NCBI RefSeq assembly: GCF_900107815.1
Contig: NZ_FNRK01000024.1
Span: forward strand, 1 to 36,717
Reading direction: 5' to 3'
Length of the DNA stretch: 36,717 bases
Origin: Eubacterium aggregans
Lineage (GTDB): Bacteria; Bacillota; Clostridia; Eubacteriales; Eubacteriaceae
Part shown: positions 1 through 6,742 of the stretch, one piece after another
Layout: each line of letters starts with the position of its first letter
How positions within the stretch are numbered: position 1 is the first letter of the stretch
The notes under the pieces: generated by a model
What the model saw: only the letters and a program-made list of their open reading frames with translations
Told to the model about the DNA's origin: nothing
The model's database searches: none
Made by a program: the position numbers and the translations under genes

Positions 1-37
1 TGTACATTATGCTATTTACATATTAAAAGGATATTTA

Positions 38-153
38 ATCCGTGACGATAGCGTGGAGGGTACACCTGTTCCCATACCGAACACAGAAGTTAAGCTCCAC
101 AGCGCCGAAAGTACTTGCTGGGTAACTGGCTGGGAGGATAGGACGTTGCGGAT
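38..153 (+). rRNA. rrf: 5S ribosomal RNA
   Basis: The stretch contains the bacterial 5S core (CCCATACCGAACACAGAAG followed by TTAAGCTC) and the AGTACTTG..GGGAGGATAGGACG 3' half. The ends ATCCG (38-42) and CGGAT (149-153) pair as helix I, giving about 116 nt, the usual bacterial length. Bases 1-37 are presumably the 23S-5S spacer; the 23S gene would lie outside the window. A T-rich run follows directly. Confidence 0.95.
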
Positions 154-176
154 TTTTTAATTTTTTGATAAATTTT

Positions 177-216
177 GAAAAGAGGATTTACCGTTGCTGG
201 TAAATCCTCTTTTTCC
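177..216. terminator. Bidirectional terminator between 5S rRNA and mutY
   Basis: A long inverted repeat (about 15 bp, centred on the loop GTTGCT at 193-198) has an A-rich left arm and a T-rich right arm. It can therefore end the rRNA transcript on the + strand and the convergent mutY transcript on the - strand. Confidence 0.85.
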
Positions 217-220
217 ATTA

Positions 221-1291
221 TTACTTTTTAATACGAATAAAGCGTAGAAGCTTAGAAAATGCAATTGGTAGTGTAATCTTTTGTTCCAAATCAGTCCAGG
301 ATACAAAAACCGTATTATCCTGGTATTGACCTTGAGGCTCTCCCACCTGTACACCAGTGAGATGAAAACCATAGATGGACATATCCCAGATGATGTGGGA
401 GAAAACGTGTTTCTCTTTTCCCAACAGCTGGGCAGGCGGAAGAATTGAAAAGCACTCCTCGAGGTAGTTGGTAATAGAATCTCCGGGCACCGCGTTGGCT
501 TCACAAATTGGGAAGCTCCACAGCCCTGATAACAACCCTGAATTAGGCCGCTTGAGAATATAAATACCCTCCGCATCATATAGAAGTGCGACCTCCATGG
601 GCAGGCGCTTTTGCTTGATTTTTTTTGTTTTTACAGGGACTTGCTCTGTTGTACCAGAAGCAAAGGCAGAACAAGCCTCTCGAACGGGACAAAGTAAACA
701 GGAGGGGGCTTTGGGCGTACAAATCAGGGCCCCTAACTCCATTAACCCTTCATTAAAATCACCGGGGTGAATGGGTAAAGCCGCATCAACCCACTGGGTT
801 ACTTTTTTCTTTGTAGGACCTTGGGCAATATCATCCTTCCAATTATTAAAACGTGTAATTACCCGCAGGACATTGCCATCCACCGCTGAGACCTGAAGTC
901 CAAGGGCAATGCTGGCAATGGCACCACCAGTATAAGGTCCCACACCGGGTAATGCCAGAATCTCTTCGTAGTCGCCAGGGAACCGACCATGATGTTCTTT
1001 CATAATTTGCTTTGCCGCTTTATGGAGATTTTTGGCTCGTGAATAATAGCCTAAACCTTCCCAGGCTTTAAGAACATCGCTTTCTTCAGCCGCAGCCAGT
1101 GTGGACACATCGGGGAACTTCTGGATGAATTGCTTATAGTAGGGAATCAAGGTATCAATTTGAGTTTGCTGGGCCATGATTTCTGAGATCCAAATGGAAT
1201 AAGGATCTTTGGTCTTCCGAAAGGGAAGATCACGTTTGTTTTCTTGAAACCAATGGACTAAATTACTTGCGAATTGTTGCTTTCTCTCCAT
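221..1291 (-). CDS. mutY: A/G-specific adenine glycosylase MutY
   Basis: This base-excision repair enzyme removes adenine mispaired with 8-oxoguanine. The 356-aa product has the family length and order. An HhH-GPD glycosylase domain fills the first half, with candidate catalytic Glu37 (SEIMAQQTQ), the hairpin LPGVGPYTGGA at 114-124 and Asp138 in VDGNV. A 4Fe-4S cluster follows with Cys191, 198, 201 and 207 (C-X6-C-X2-C-X5-C). The C-terminal third is the NUDIX-like 8-oxoG recognition domain, with a conserved-type F-S-H segment. The ATG start has GGAGG a few bases upstream. It is monocistronic here, divergent from the wall hydrolase gene and convergent with the 5S gene. Identification is firm from the motifs; nothing looks damaged. 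Confidence 0.96.
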   Translation of the reverse strand: MERKQQFASNLVHWFQENKRDLPFRKTKDPYSIWISEIMAQQTQIDTLIPYYKQFIQKFPDVSTLAAAEESDVLKAWEGLGYYSRAKNLHKAAKQIMKEHHGRFPGDYEEILALPGVGPYTGGAIASIALGLQVSAVDGNVLRVITRFNNWKDDIAQGPTKKKVTQWVDAALPIHPGDFNEGLMELGALICTPKAPSCLLCPVREACSAFASGTTEQVPVKTKKIKQKRLPMEVALLYDAEGIYILKRPNSGLLSGLWSFPICEANAVPGDSITNYLEECFSILPPAQLLGKEKHVFSHIIWDMSIYGFHLTGVQVGEPQGQYQDNTVFVSWTDLEQKITLPIAFSKLLRFIRIKK

Positions 1292-1301
1292 TTATCCTCC
1301 G

Positions 1302-1356
1302 TTTGTTACAATTTTGATACAGATTTATTGACAATTTCGATATATTTTGTTACAAT
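1302..1356. repeat. Two 11-bp direct repeats TTTGTTACAAT in the mutY/hydrolase divergent promoter region
   Basis: Identical copies of TTTGTTACAAT lie at 1302-1312 and 1346-1356, 44 bp apart (about four helical turns). The core TTGTTACAA is nearly palindromic. The second copy contains the -10 element of the rightward promoter and the first lies just upstream of the mutY ribosome binding site. A regulator binding both is possible, but this is inference. Confidence 0.45.
1328..1356 (+). promoter_or_regulatory. Sigma-A-type promoter of the wall hydrolase gene
   Basis: TTGACA at 1328-1333 and TACAAT at 1351-1356 are separated by exactly 17 bp. This is a near-perfect vegetative promoter about 50 bp upstream of the start codon. 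Confidence 0.85.
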
Positions 1357-1404
1357 AATACAGGAAATGAAAATCCGATGATAATCTTTTAGAAAGGTGT
1401 TTAT

Positions 1405-2529
1405 ATGGATAAAATTAAACAAACGGCAGGTCTAGCTGTAGGGGCGATTCGAAGACATCGGAAAGAAGCAATCACACTTTTTTCCCTCTTTCTTTTCGTC
1501 GTTGCAATGGGGCTGACCTGCGCCTTTAATGTAACAAAAAATATTCAAATTAATGTGGACTCTAAAGAGAAGGCTGCCATCGGGTCGGTCCAAACAAAGA
1601 CTGTTTCTGCAGCGCTAATGACCCCTATTGAGGAGATCCTTCAGAGCGAAGGAGTCAACATTACTGATGATTATACCGTAGATACAGACTTAAGTAAATT
1701 GGCTAAAGATGTTGATGTGGTAAATGTCACTAAAAACGTTAAGGGAACGGTTATTGCAGATGGCAAGTCCGTTGATTTTGATTCGACAGCCAAGACGGTG
1801 GGGGATCTTCTGGACGAGCTAAGCCTGAACGTGGACGAAAACGATGAAGTCACACCCGCAAAAAATGATGTGTTGACCACCGATGTCAGTCAAATCAGCG
1901 TGGCACGTATTGAGGTGAAGACAGAGGCCCGGGAAGATCAAATTCCCTTTGGGATTGAAGAAACGGTGAACGATCAACTAGGGACAGATGTGCAGAATAT
2001 TACCACGCCTGGAGTAAATGGACTGGAAAATGTGGTGGATCAGGTGACCTACCGCGATGGGCAGGAGGTTGCCCGTAATACTCTTGCGAAGGTTACGCTG
2101 AAAGCGCCAGTAAACCAAATTGTTGAAGTTGGAACCAAGCTTCCTGGTGGCGGTAATTTATCCACAGGAAATAGAACTGAGGATCCAGGCAGTAATATGG
2201 ATCTCATCAGTGCGGTTGTCGCCCAAGAGGGAGGACATACCTATGAAGGGGCGCTGGCCGTTATCTCCTGTATGATGAACCGTGCCGATGTTGGCAGCTG
2301 GGGTGGTGGCGATGTCATCAGTGTGATCAAGGCGCCAGGCCAGTTTGCAGCATACTTAGATGGTGACTATTCCAAATATATGGGAGCCGCTTTACCAGAG
2401 GTCCGTCAGGCCGTTACAGACTGCATGGTCGGTGGGAAGAGAAGCCACAATTATTTAAGTTTTAGAAGCTATCAGACCAGTGGATCAGTACAAATTGCTG
2501 GTGGAAACTGGTACTTCAATGAAAAGTAA
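1405..2529 (+). CDS. YabE-like cell wall hydrolase (DUF348-G5-SleB-type hydrolase)
   Basis: This is a probable secreted or membrane-anchored peptidoglycan hydrolase. The N-terminus has basic residues and one hydrophobic segment (about 22-42), which could be a signal anchor. Two DUF348-like repeats follow (roughly 70-108 and 130-169), then a G5-like domain (about 170-245) and a Gly/Ser-rich linker. The C-terminal hydrolase_2/SleB-type domain spans about 265-374, with candidate catalytic Glu275 in AVVAQEGG and the family segments YEGALAVISCMMNR and HNYLSFR. The DUF348-G5 front is that of YabE/Rpf-like proteins, in which a 3D (MltA-like) domain often sits at the end; here a SleB-type catalytic domain occupies that place. 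AGAAAGGTG precedes the ATG. A terminator follows, so the gene is probably transcribed alone. A role in spore germination or in vegetative wall turnover cannot be decided from sequence. Confidence 0.85.
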   Translation: MDKIKQTAGLAVGAIRRHRKEAITLFSLFLFVVAMGLTCAFNVTKNIQINVDSKEKAAIGSVQTKTVSAALMTPIEEILQSEGVNITDDYTVDTDLSKLAKDVDVVNVTKNVKGTVIADGKSVDFDSTAKTVGDLLDELSLNVDENDEVTPAKNDVLTTDVSQISVARIEVKTEAREDQIPFGIEETVNDQLGTDVQNITTPGVNGLENVVDQVTYRDGQEVARNTLAKVTLKAPVNQIVEVGTKLPGGGNLSTGNRTEDPGSNMDLISAVVAQEGGHTYEGALAVISCMMNRADVGSWGGGDVISVIKAPGQFAAYLDGDYSKYMGAALPEVRQAVTDCMVGGKRSHNYLSFRSYQTSGSVQIAGGNWYFNEK

Positions 2530-2545
2530 TTAATACTTATCCAAG

Positions 2546-2571
2546 AAACCTGTAGAAATACAGGTTTTTTT
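2546..2571 (+). terminator. Intrinsic terminator of the wall hydrolase gene
   Basis: AAACCTGTA and TACAGGTTT form a 9-bp stem with a GAAA loop, followed by a run of T. Confidence 0.88.
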
Positions 2572-2589
2572 GATGCTTTAGGCATTTGT

Positions 2590-2620
2590 TTCACATTTAA
2601 AGCAATCCTTAGGGTATAAT
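2590..2620 (+). promoter_or_regulatory. Candidate promoter of the amino-sugar glycosylation operon
   Basis: A perfect TATAAT lies at 2615-2620. The best -35 (TTCACA, 2590-2595) is weak and sits 19 bp away. It follows the preceding terminator, so it is the likely start of the operon transcript. Confidence 0.5.
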
Positions 2621-2667
2621 AAAAATATTAATTAATGCAATGCACAAAGGAGTTGTCATTTCGATTT

Positions 2668-3795
2668 ATGATTTCATTCAATAAACCGCCCTTTCTTGGG
2701 ACTGAATTTAAGTATATTAAAGAAGCCATCGACAATAAACAGATTAGTGGGGATGGTGCATTTACCAAGCGCTGTAGTCAGTGGTTTGAAAACCAGCTGG
2801 GAGGAAGTCCAGTATTGTTGACAACCTCTTGTACCCACGCCTTGGAAATGGCCGCATTGTTGTTGAATATCAAACCCGGGGATGAGGTCATTATGCCTGC
2901 CTACACCTTCGTTTCTACGGCCAATGCCTTTGTTCTGCGTGGGGCGCAGGTCGTTTTTGTAGATATTCGTCCGGATACCCTTAATCTTGATGAAACCTTG
3001 ATTGAAGATGCCATTACGGATAAGACCGTTGCCATTGTTCCAGTACATTATGCTGGTGTTGCTTGCGAGATGGATACAATCAATGCCATTGCGAAAAAAC
3101 ATGGACTAAAGGTGGTGGAGGATGCCGCCCAGGGAGTCATGGCTTTCTATAAGGGGAAGCCACTGGGAACACTGGGGGATTTAGGATGTTTTAGCTTCCA
3201 TGAAACGAAGAATTACAGCATGGGAGAAGGTGGCGCCCTGGTGATGGGATCACCGGATTATGTGGAAACCGCAGAAATCATCCGGGAAAAGGGGACAAAT
3301 CGGAGTCGCTTTTTCCGGGGGGAAATCGATAAATACACCTGGGTGGAAACCGGCTCCTCCTATTTACCCAGCGATATGAATGCGGCCTATTTGTGGGCCC
3401 AGCTTCAGGAGGCCCAGGCCATTAACGGGGATCGCCTGAACAGCTGGAACTATTATCACGAGGCTTTGGCACCCTTGTCGGAAGCGGGTAAGATTACCCT
3501 TCCGACCATTCCAAAGGAGTGTACCCACAATGCCCATATGTTCTATATCAAGGCCGCGGATTTAGAAGAACGAACGGCACTGATGGCCCATATGAAGGCA
3601 GCAGGGGTCCAGGCGATTTTCCATTATATTCCCTTGCACACGGCCCCGGAAGGGCGTCGGGTTGGACGCTTTCATGGGGAGGATCGCTTTACCACGGTGG
3701 AAAGTGAACGCATATTGCGGCTGCCCATGTACTATGGCCTGGGGGAAAAGGATCAGGATCAGGTGGTGGATGCGGTTAAGGCCTTTTATCGTTAA
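2668..3795 (+). CDS. wecE: WecE/RffA-like dTDP-4-amino-4,6-dideoxy-sugar transaminase
   Basis: This PLP enzyme of the DegT/DnrJ/EryC1/StrS family should aminate a dTDP-4-keto-6-deoxyhexose, giving dTDP-4-amino-4,6-dideoxygalactose if it behaves like E. coli WecE. The 375-aa product follows WecE along its length: FNKPPF at the start, PGDEVIMPAYTFVSTANAFV, the PLP-binding EDAAQG (Asp152), and SFHETKNY with candidate Schiff-base Lys181. Near the C-terminus are NAHMFYIK and FHYIPLH. I place the start at the ATG giving MISFNKPPF, because family members begin there; the AAAGGAG at 2646-2652 is somewhat distant (15 nt). An in-frame ATG at 2635 would add 11 residues but has no ribosome site. It is the first gene of the operon. 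The dTDP-sugar supply genes (rmlA, rmlB) are not in the window. Confidence 0.88.
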   Translation: MISFNKPPFLGTEFKYIKEAIDNKQISGDGAFTKRCSQWFENQLGGSPVLLTTSCTHALEMAALLLNIKPGDEVIMPAYTFVSTANAFVLRGAQVVFVDIRPDTLNLDETLIEDAITDKTVAIVPVHYAGVACEMDTINAIAKKHGLKVVEDAAQGVMAFYKGKPLGTLGDLGCFSFHETKNYSMGEGGALVMGSPDYVETAEIIREKGTNRSRFFRGEIDKYTWVETGSSYLPSDMNAAYLWAQLQEAQAINGDRLNSWNYYHEALAPLSEAGKITLPTIPKECTHNAHMFYIKAADLEERTALMAHMKAAGVQAIFHYIPLHTAPEGRRVGRFHGEDRFTTVESERILRLPMYYGLGEKDQDQVVDAVKAFYR

Positions 3796-3808
3796 TGGAG
3801 GGGACCTT

Positions 3809-4927
3809 ATGAAGCAGAAAATTGCAATTATTGGAGCCAGTGCCTTTCAGAATCCTTTGATTTTAAAGGCAAAGGAAAAGGGATATGAAACCCATGTGTT
3901 CGCCTGGAAGGCTGGGGATGTGGGGGAACGCACAGCAGATGTTTTTTATGACGTCAGCATTACCGAAAAGGATGAAATTCTGGAAATCTGTCAAAGAGAG
4001 GGGATTTCTGGGATCTGCTCCATCGGTTCGGATTTGGCGTGTCTTGCCGTGAGCTATGTGGCTGAAAAAATGGGGCTGACGGCCAATTCAATTCAATGCT
4101 CAGAAATCAGCACCAATAAGTATAAAATGCGCCAGGCCTTTTTGACAGGAAACGACCCCATTCCAGGTTTTATGGCGGGGGATGAATCAACCCAGGCTGG
4201 GGAGGTATCCCTTCGTTATCCTCTGATTGTAAAACCGACGGATCGTTCGGGAAGCCGTGGGGTTACCCGGGTGGAGACACCAGAGGCGCTTAAACCGGCC
4301 ATTGAAGCAGCATTACAGGATTCTTTTGAAAAAAAAGTCATGATTGAGGAGTATATCGGGGGTCAGGAGTATAGTGTGGAGTGTGTTTCCTGGGAGGGAA
4401 AGCATTCTTTCCTGGCCCTTACCCAGAAATGGACAACAGGGAGCCCTCATTTCATCGAGACGGGTCATTATCAGCCCGCCGAAGTGTCTGAAGAATGTCT
4501 GAAGGCCATCCGTGTGGTCGTTTTCCATGCCCTGGATTCATTGGGCATTCGTTATGGGGCCTCCCATTCTGAAATTAAGGTGATGGATGGGGATATCCGG
4601 ATCATCGAAATTGGCGGGCGTATGGGGGGAGACTGTATTGGCTCCCATCTTGTGCCGGTGTCTACGGGAATGGATTTTGTGGGAATGGCGGTGGATATCG
4701 CCTGTGGCCAGGCACCGGATTTCACCTTGAAAAGAAAACCAGAACCTGTAGCCATCCGTTTTATCTTTGGAGAAAAGGATAAGGCACAGTATGCTGCCTT
4801 AAAGGCCACCCGGCCCCAGGATATCCTAATAACTGATTTTGAAAATGTGGCGGTGGGCAGCGACGTGGTGACGGACAGCTCTAACCGACATGGCTTTTAT
4901 ATTTATCGTGGTGATTGGAGGATTTGA
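3809..4927 (+). CDS. ATP-grasp ligase, putative amino-sugar acylase/aminoacylase
   Basis: This is a 372-aa ATP-grasp enzyme of the carbamoyl-phosphate synthase/biotin carboxylase-like group, the kind that joins a carboxylate to an amine through an acyl phosphate. Residues 1-100 form a Rossmann-like N-domain (KIAIIGAS). The ATP-grasp domain follows with LIVKPTDRSGSRGV (Lys142 and glycine loop), the hinge MIEEYIGGQEYSVE, and the metal/ATP end signature IEIGGRMGGD (Glu267, Arg271). The substrate is not known. The gene sits 13 bp behind wecE, where an N-acyl- or formyltransferase is found in the E. coli wec and arn pathways. I therefore infer that it acylates or aminoacylates the 4-amino group of the sugar nucleotide or of the lipid-linked sugar. 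GGAGGGG precedes the ATG. The stop overlaps the next start (TGATG). Confidence 0.75.
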   Translation: MKQKIAIIGASAFQNPLILKAKEKGYETHVFAWKAGDVGERTADVFYDVSITEKDEILEICQREGISGICSIGSDLACLAVSYVAEKMGLTANSIQCSEISTNKYKMRQAFLTGNDPIPGFMAGDESTQAGEVSLRYPLIVKPTDRSGSRGVTRVETPEALKPAIEAALQDSFEKKVMIEEYIGGQEYSVECVSWEGKHSFLALTQKWTTGSPHFIETGHYQPAEVSEECLKAIRVVVFHALDSLGIRYGASHSEIKVMDGDIRIIEIGGRMGGDCIGSHLVPVSTGMDFVGMAVDIACGQAPDFTLKRKPEPVAIRFIFGEKDKAQYAALKATRPQDILITDFENVAVGSDVVTDSSNRHGFYIYRGDWRI

Positions 4928-5889
4928 TGCCAAAAAAAGAAAAAATATCCTTTGTGATTCCTTGTTATCGCTCGGAACAGACTATCACAGCTGTTGTGAA
5001 GGATATTAAAGATACGGTGAGAACACGACCTGAATACGATTATGAAATCATCCTGGTGAATGATGGATCTCCAGATGATACTTACAGTGTTTTACAACAA
5101 ATTGCGGCAGCGAATCCCGAGGTTGTCGTCGTTAATCTGATGCGTAATTTTGGCCAGGCCTCTGCCATTATGGCGGGATACCACGAAGTTACCGGGGATT
5201 TGGTCATCAATCTGGATGATGACGGCCAGACAGACCCCAAGCAAATGTTTACTCTGGTGGATCAGCTAAAAGAGGGTTATGATGTGGTTTATGCCTTATA
5301 CAATAATAAGCAGCATAGCTGGTTTCGTAATTTTGGGTCGAAGATTAATGATATCATGGCGGATCATCTCATTGGTAAGCCCCGCAATTTGGTGTTTACC
5401 AGTTATTTTTGTGCCATCCGAAAGGTCATTGATGAGGTGGTGAAGTATGATAAGCCCTACCCCTATGTGGATGGTCTGGTGATCCGGGTCACACGGAATG
5501 TATCCTCTGCTCCTATTCACCATAAATCAAGGGAAGCGGGAGAATCCGGCTACACCTTTGGAAAACTCATTTCCCTATGGTTAGATGGGTTTACGGCCTT
5601 TTCGGTTAAACCCCTGCGTATTGCCACAATTTTAGGCTTTGTAGTTGCACTATTGGGGTTTATTTATGGGATTTATACCATTGTGATGCAATTTGTCAAT
5701 CCCAGCGAAATTAGCGGTTGGCCCTCACTGATTTCTGCAGTGGTCTTTTTGGGTGGGGTCAATATGGTGCTTCTGGGCCTGGTGGGTGAGTACGTTGGCC
5801 GGGTTTATATCAGTATGAATAATGCACCGCAGTTTATTGTGCGCAATGTCATTACCCAGGAGGTACGCTATGAACGCGATCAAGGCTAA
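4927..5889 (+). CDS. ArnC/CsbB-like polyprenyl-phosphate glycosyltransferase (GT2)
   Basis: This is a family 2 glycosyltransferase expected to load a sugar from a nucleotide donor onto undecaprenyl phosphate on the inner membrane face. The 320-aa product has a GT-A domain over residues 1-225: FVIPCYRSEQ, ILVNDGSPDDT, the RNFGQASAIMAGY block typical of the ArnC/DPM1 group, and the metal-binding NLDDDGQTDP (Asp97-99). Two C-terminal membrane helices follow (about 232-258 and 268-292), as in ArnC, GtrB and CsbB. The start ATG overlaps the upstream TGA and has GGAGG at 4917-4921. Its 3' end overlaps the next gene by 20 bp. The context indicates that the donor is the WecE-derived amino sugar. The sugar specificity is inferred, not seen. 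Confidence 0.88.
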   Translation: MPKKEKISFVIPCYRSEQTITAVVKDIKDTVRTRPEYDYEIILVNDGSPDDTYSVLQQIAAANPEVVVVNLMRNFGQASAIMAGYHEVTGDLVINLDDDGQTDPKQMFTLVDQLKEGYDVVYALYNNKQHSWFRNFGSKINDIMADHLIGKPRNLVFTSYFCAIRKVIDEVVKYDKPYPYVDGLVIRVTRNVSSAPIHHKSREAGESGYTFGKLISLWLDGFTAFSVKPLRIATILGFVVALLGFIYGIYTIVMQFVNPSEISGWPSLISAVVFLGGVNMVLLGLVGEYVGRVYISMNNAPQFIVRNVITQEVRYERDQG

Positions 5890-6217
5890 GGATTTCCTCT
5901 TTTTGCACGGACTCTTATTCGTCTATTCGTTAAGCGCGGTGTGCTCTAAAATGGCAGCGGGTTTTGACTTCCTTTCAACCGGTTTTATTTTATATTATGG
6001 CTTGGTGTTGGTCATTTTAGTTGTTTATGCACTGCTGTGGCAGCAAGTGCTCAGGCGAATGCCCCTGACTGTCGCCTTTGCCAATAAAGCGGTGGTTATT
6101 ATTTGGGGAATCGTCTGGGGTATGCTTTTGTTTGGGGAAACCCTGCGTCCAGGGATGGTGGTCGGTGCGATTGTCATTATTGCGGGGATTTATCTGGTGG
6201 TGACCGATGATGCATGA
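5870..6217 (+). CDS. Small EamA/SMR-type membrane protein 1 (ArnE/ArnF-like flippase subunit)
   Basis: The 115-aa protein has four predicted membrane helices and the half-size EamA/SMR fold. The final helix pair reads LFGETLRPGMVVGAIVIIAGI, with the Gly-rich helix and Glu typical of this group. In the arn pathway two such proteins (ArnE and ArnF) form the proposed flippase for undecaprenyl-phosphate-aminoarabinose. Position directly behind an ArnC-like transferase and in front of a second small EamA protein supports the same role here. GGAGG lies 6 nt before the ATG, inside the end of the glycosyltransferase gene, so translation is coupled. A drug or metabolite exporter is the alternative, made unlikely by context. 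Confidence 0.8.
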   Translation: MNAIKAKDFLFLHGLLFVYSLSAVCSKMAAGFDFLSTGFILYYGLVLVILVVYALLWQQVLRRMPLTVAFANKAVVIIWGIVWGMLLFGETLRPGMVVGAIVIIAGIYLVVTDDA

Positions 6218-6557
6218 AATGTGGCCTTTTATTCTGATTTTCCTGATTTCGGTGCTAGTCTCATCTATTTCTCAGATCGTTTTAAAAATCAGTGCCAATA
6301 AGGAATACGACAGTTTAATCCGGGAGTATCTGAATGTCCGGGTCATTCTGGCCTATGGCCTTTTCTTTGGTTCCACCCTTTTGACCACCTATGCCTACCG
6401 CGGGGTACCCCTTTCCCTGGGGCCTGTCATTGAATGCACAGGTTATGTTTACGTGGCCGTACTGGGGGCCATGGTTTTAAAAGAGAAATTTTCGAAAAAG
6501 AAGGTTATTGGCAATGTTTTAATCGTATTGGGGATTTTGGTGTATGCGTTATGGTAG
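6207..6557 (+). CDS. Small EamA/SMR-type membrane protein 2 (ArnE/ArnF-like flippase subunit)
   Basis: The 116-aa, four-helix protein is the likely heteromeric partner of the preceding gene. Helix 1 carries the SSISQIVLKISA segment typical of SMR/ArnE-like proteins. A loop-plus-helix block YRGVPLSLGPVIECTGYVYVAV and a last helix after KEKFSKKKVIG follow. The first of two adjacent ATGs (6207, 6210) overlaps the upstream stop by 11 bp and no strong Shine-Dalgarno is visible, so translational coupling is likely. The two half-transporters are clearly different in sequence, as ArnE and ArnF are, which suggests an asymmetric dimer. Confidence 0.8.
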   Translation: MMHEMWPFILIFLISVLVSSISQIVLKISANKEYDSLIREYLNVRVILAYGLFFGSTLLTTYAYRGVPLSLGPVIECTGYVYVAVLGAMVLKEKFSKKKVIGNVLIVLGILVYALW

Positions 6558-6742
6558 GAAAGGTATTTTTAAGCATTCTAACATTGCTGCTGTTTATAGC
6601 GGTTTTGTGGAAGGTCGTTCCAGCCATCATGACAACTGGCAATGTGGTCTTTGATGTATGGTTAGGATTAGCCACTATTACTTTTCTTACTTTTTGGATT
6701 GCTATGATTCTACGGAGGGACCCCAATGACCCAAATCACTAG
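6551..6742 (+). CDS. Small two-TM membrane protein of unknown function
   Basis: The 63-residue ORF starts at an ATG overlapping the previous stop (ATGGTAG). It encodes two hydrophobic helices (about residues 5-25 and 35-54) with a short loop and the charged tail RRDPNDPNH. I do not recognise the family. It is probably real, because it overlaps the upstream stop by 7 bp and the downstream start by 17 bp, keeping the operon's tight packing. It also carries the GGAGG of the next gene within its last codons. It could be an accessory subunit of the flippase or of the GT-C enzyme; that is inference only. Confidence 0.55.
   Translation: MVGKVFLSILTLLLFIAVLWKVVPAIMTTGNVVFDVWLGLATITFLTFWIAMILRRDPNDPNH

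Noticed and set aside
2635-2667. N-terminal extension of the WecE-like protein
   Set aside because: The extra 11 residues are not found in the family and there is no ribosome site before the ATG at 2635.
3662-3808. Long upstream extension of the ATP-grasp gene
   Set aside because: It would overlap wecE by 134 bp in another frame; GGAGGGG before the ATG at 3809 and the Rossmann start KIAIIGAS define the true start.
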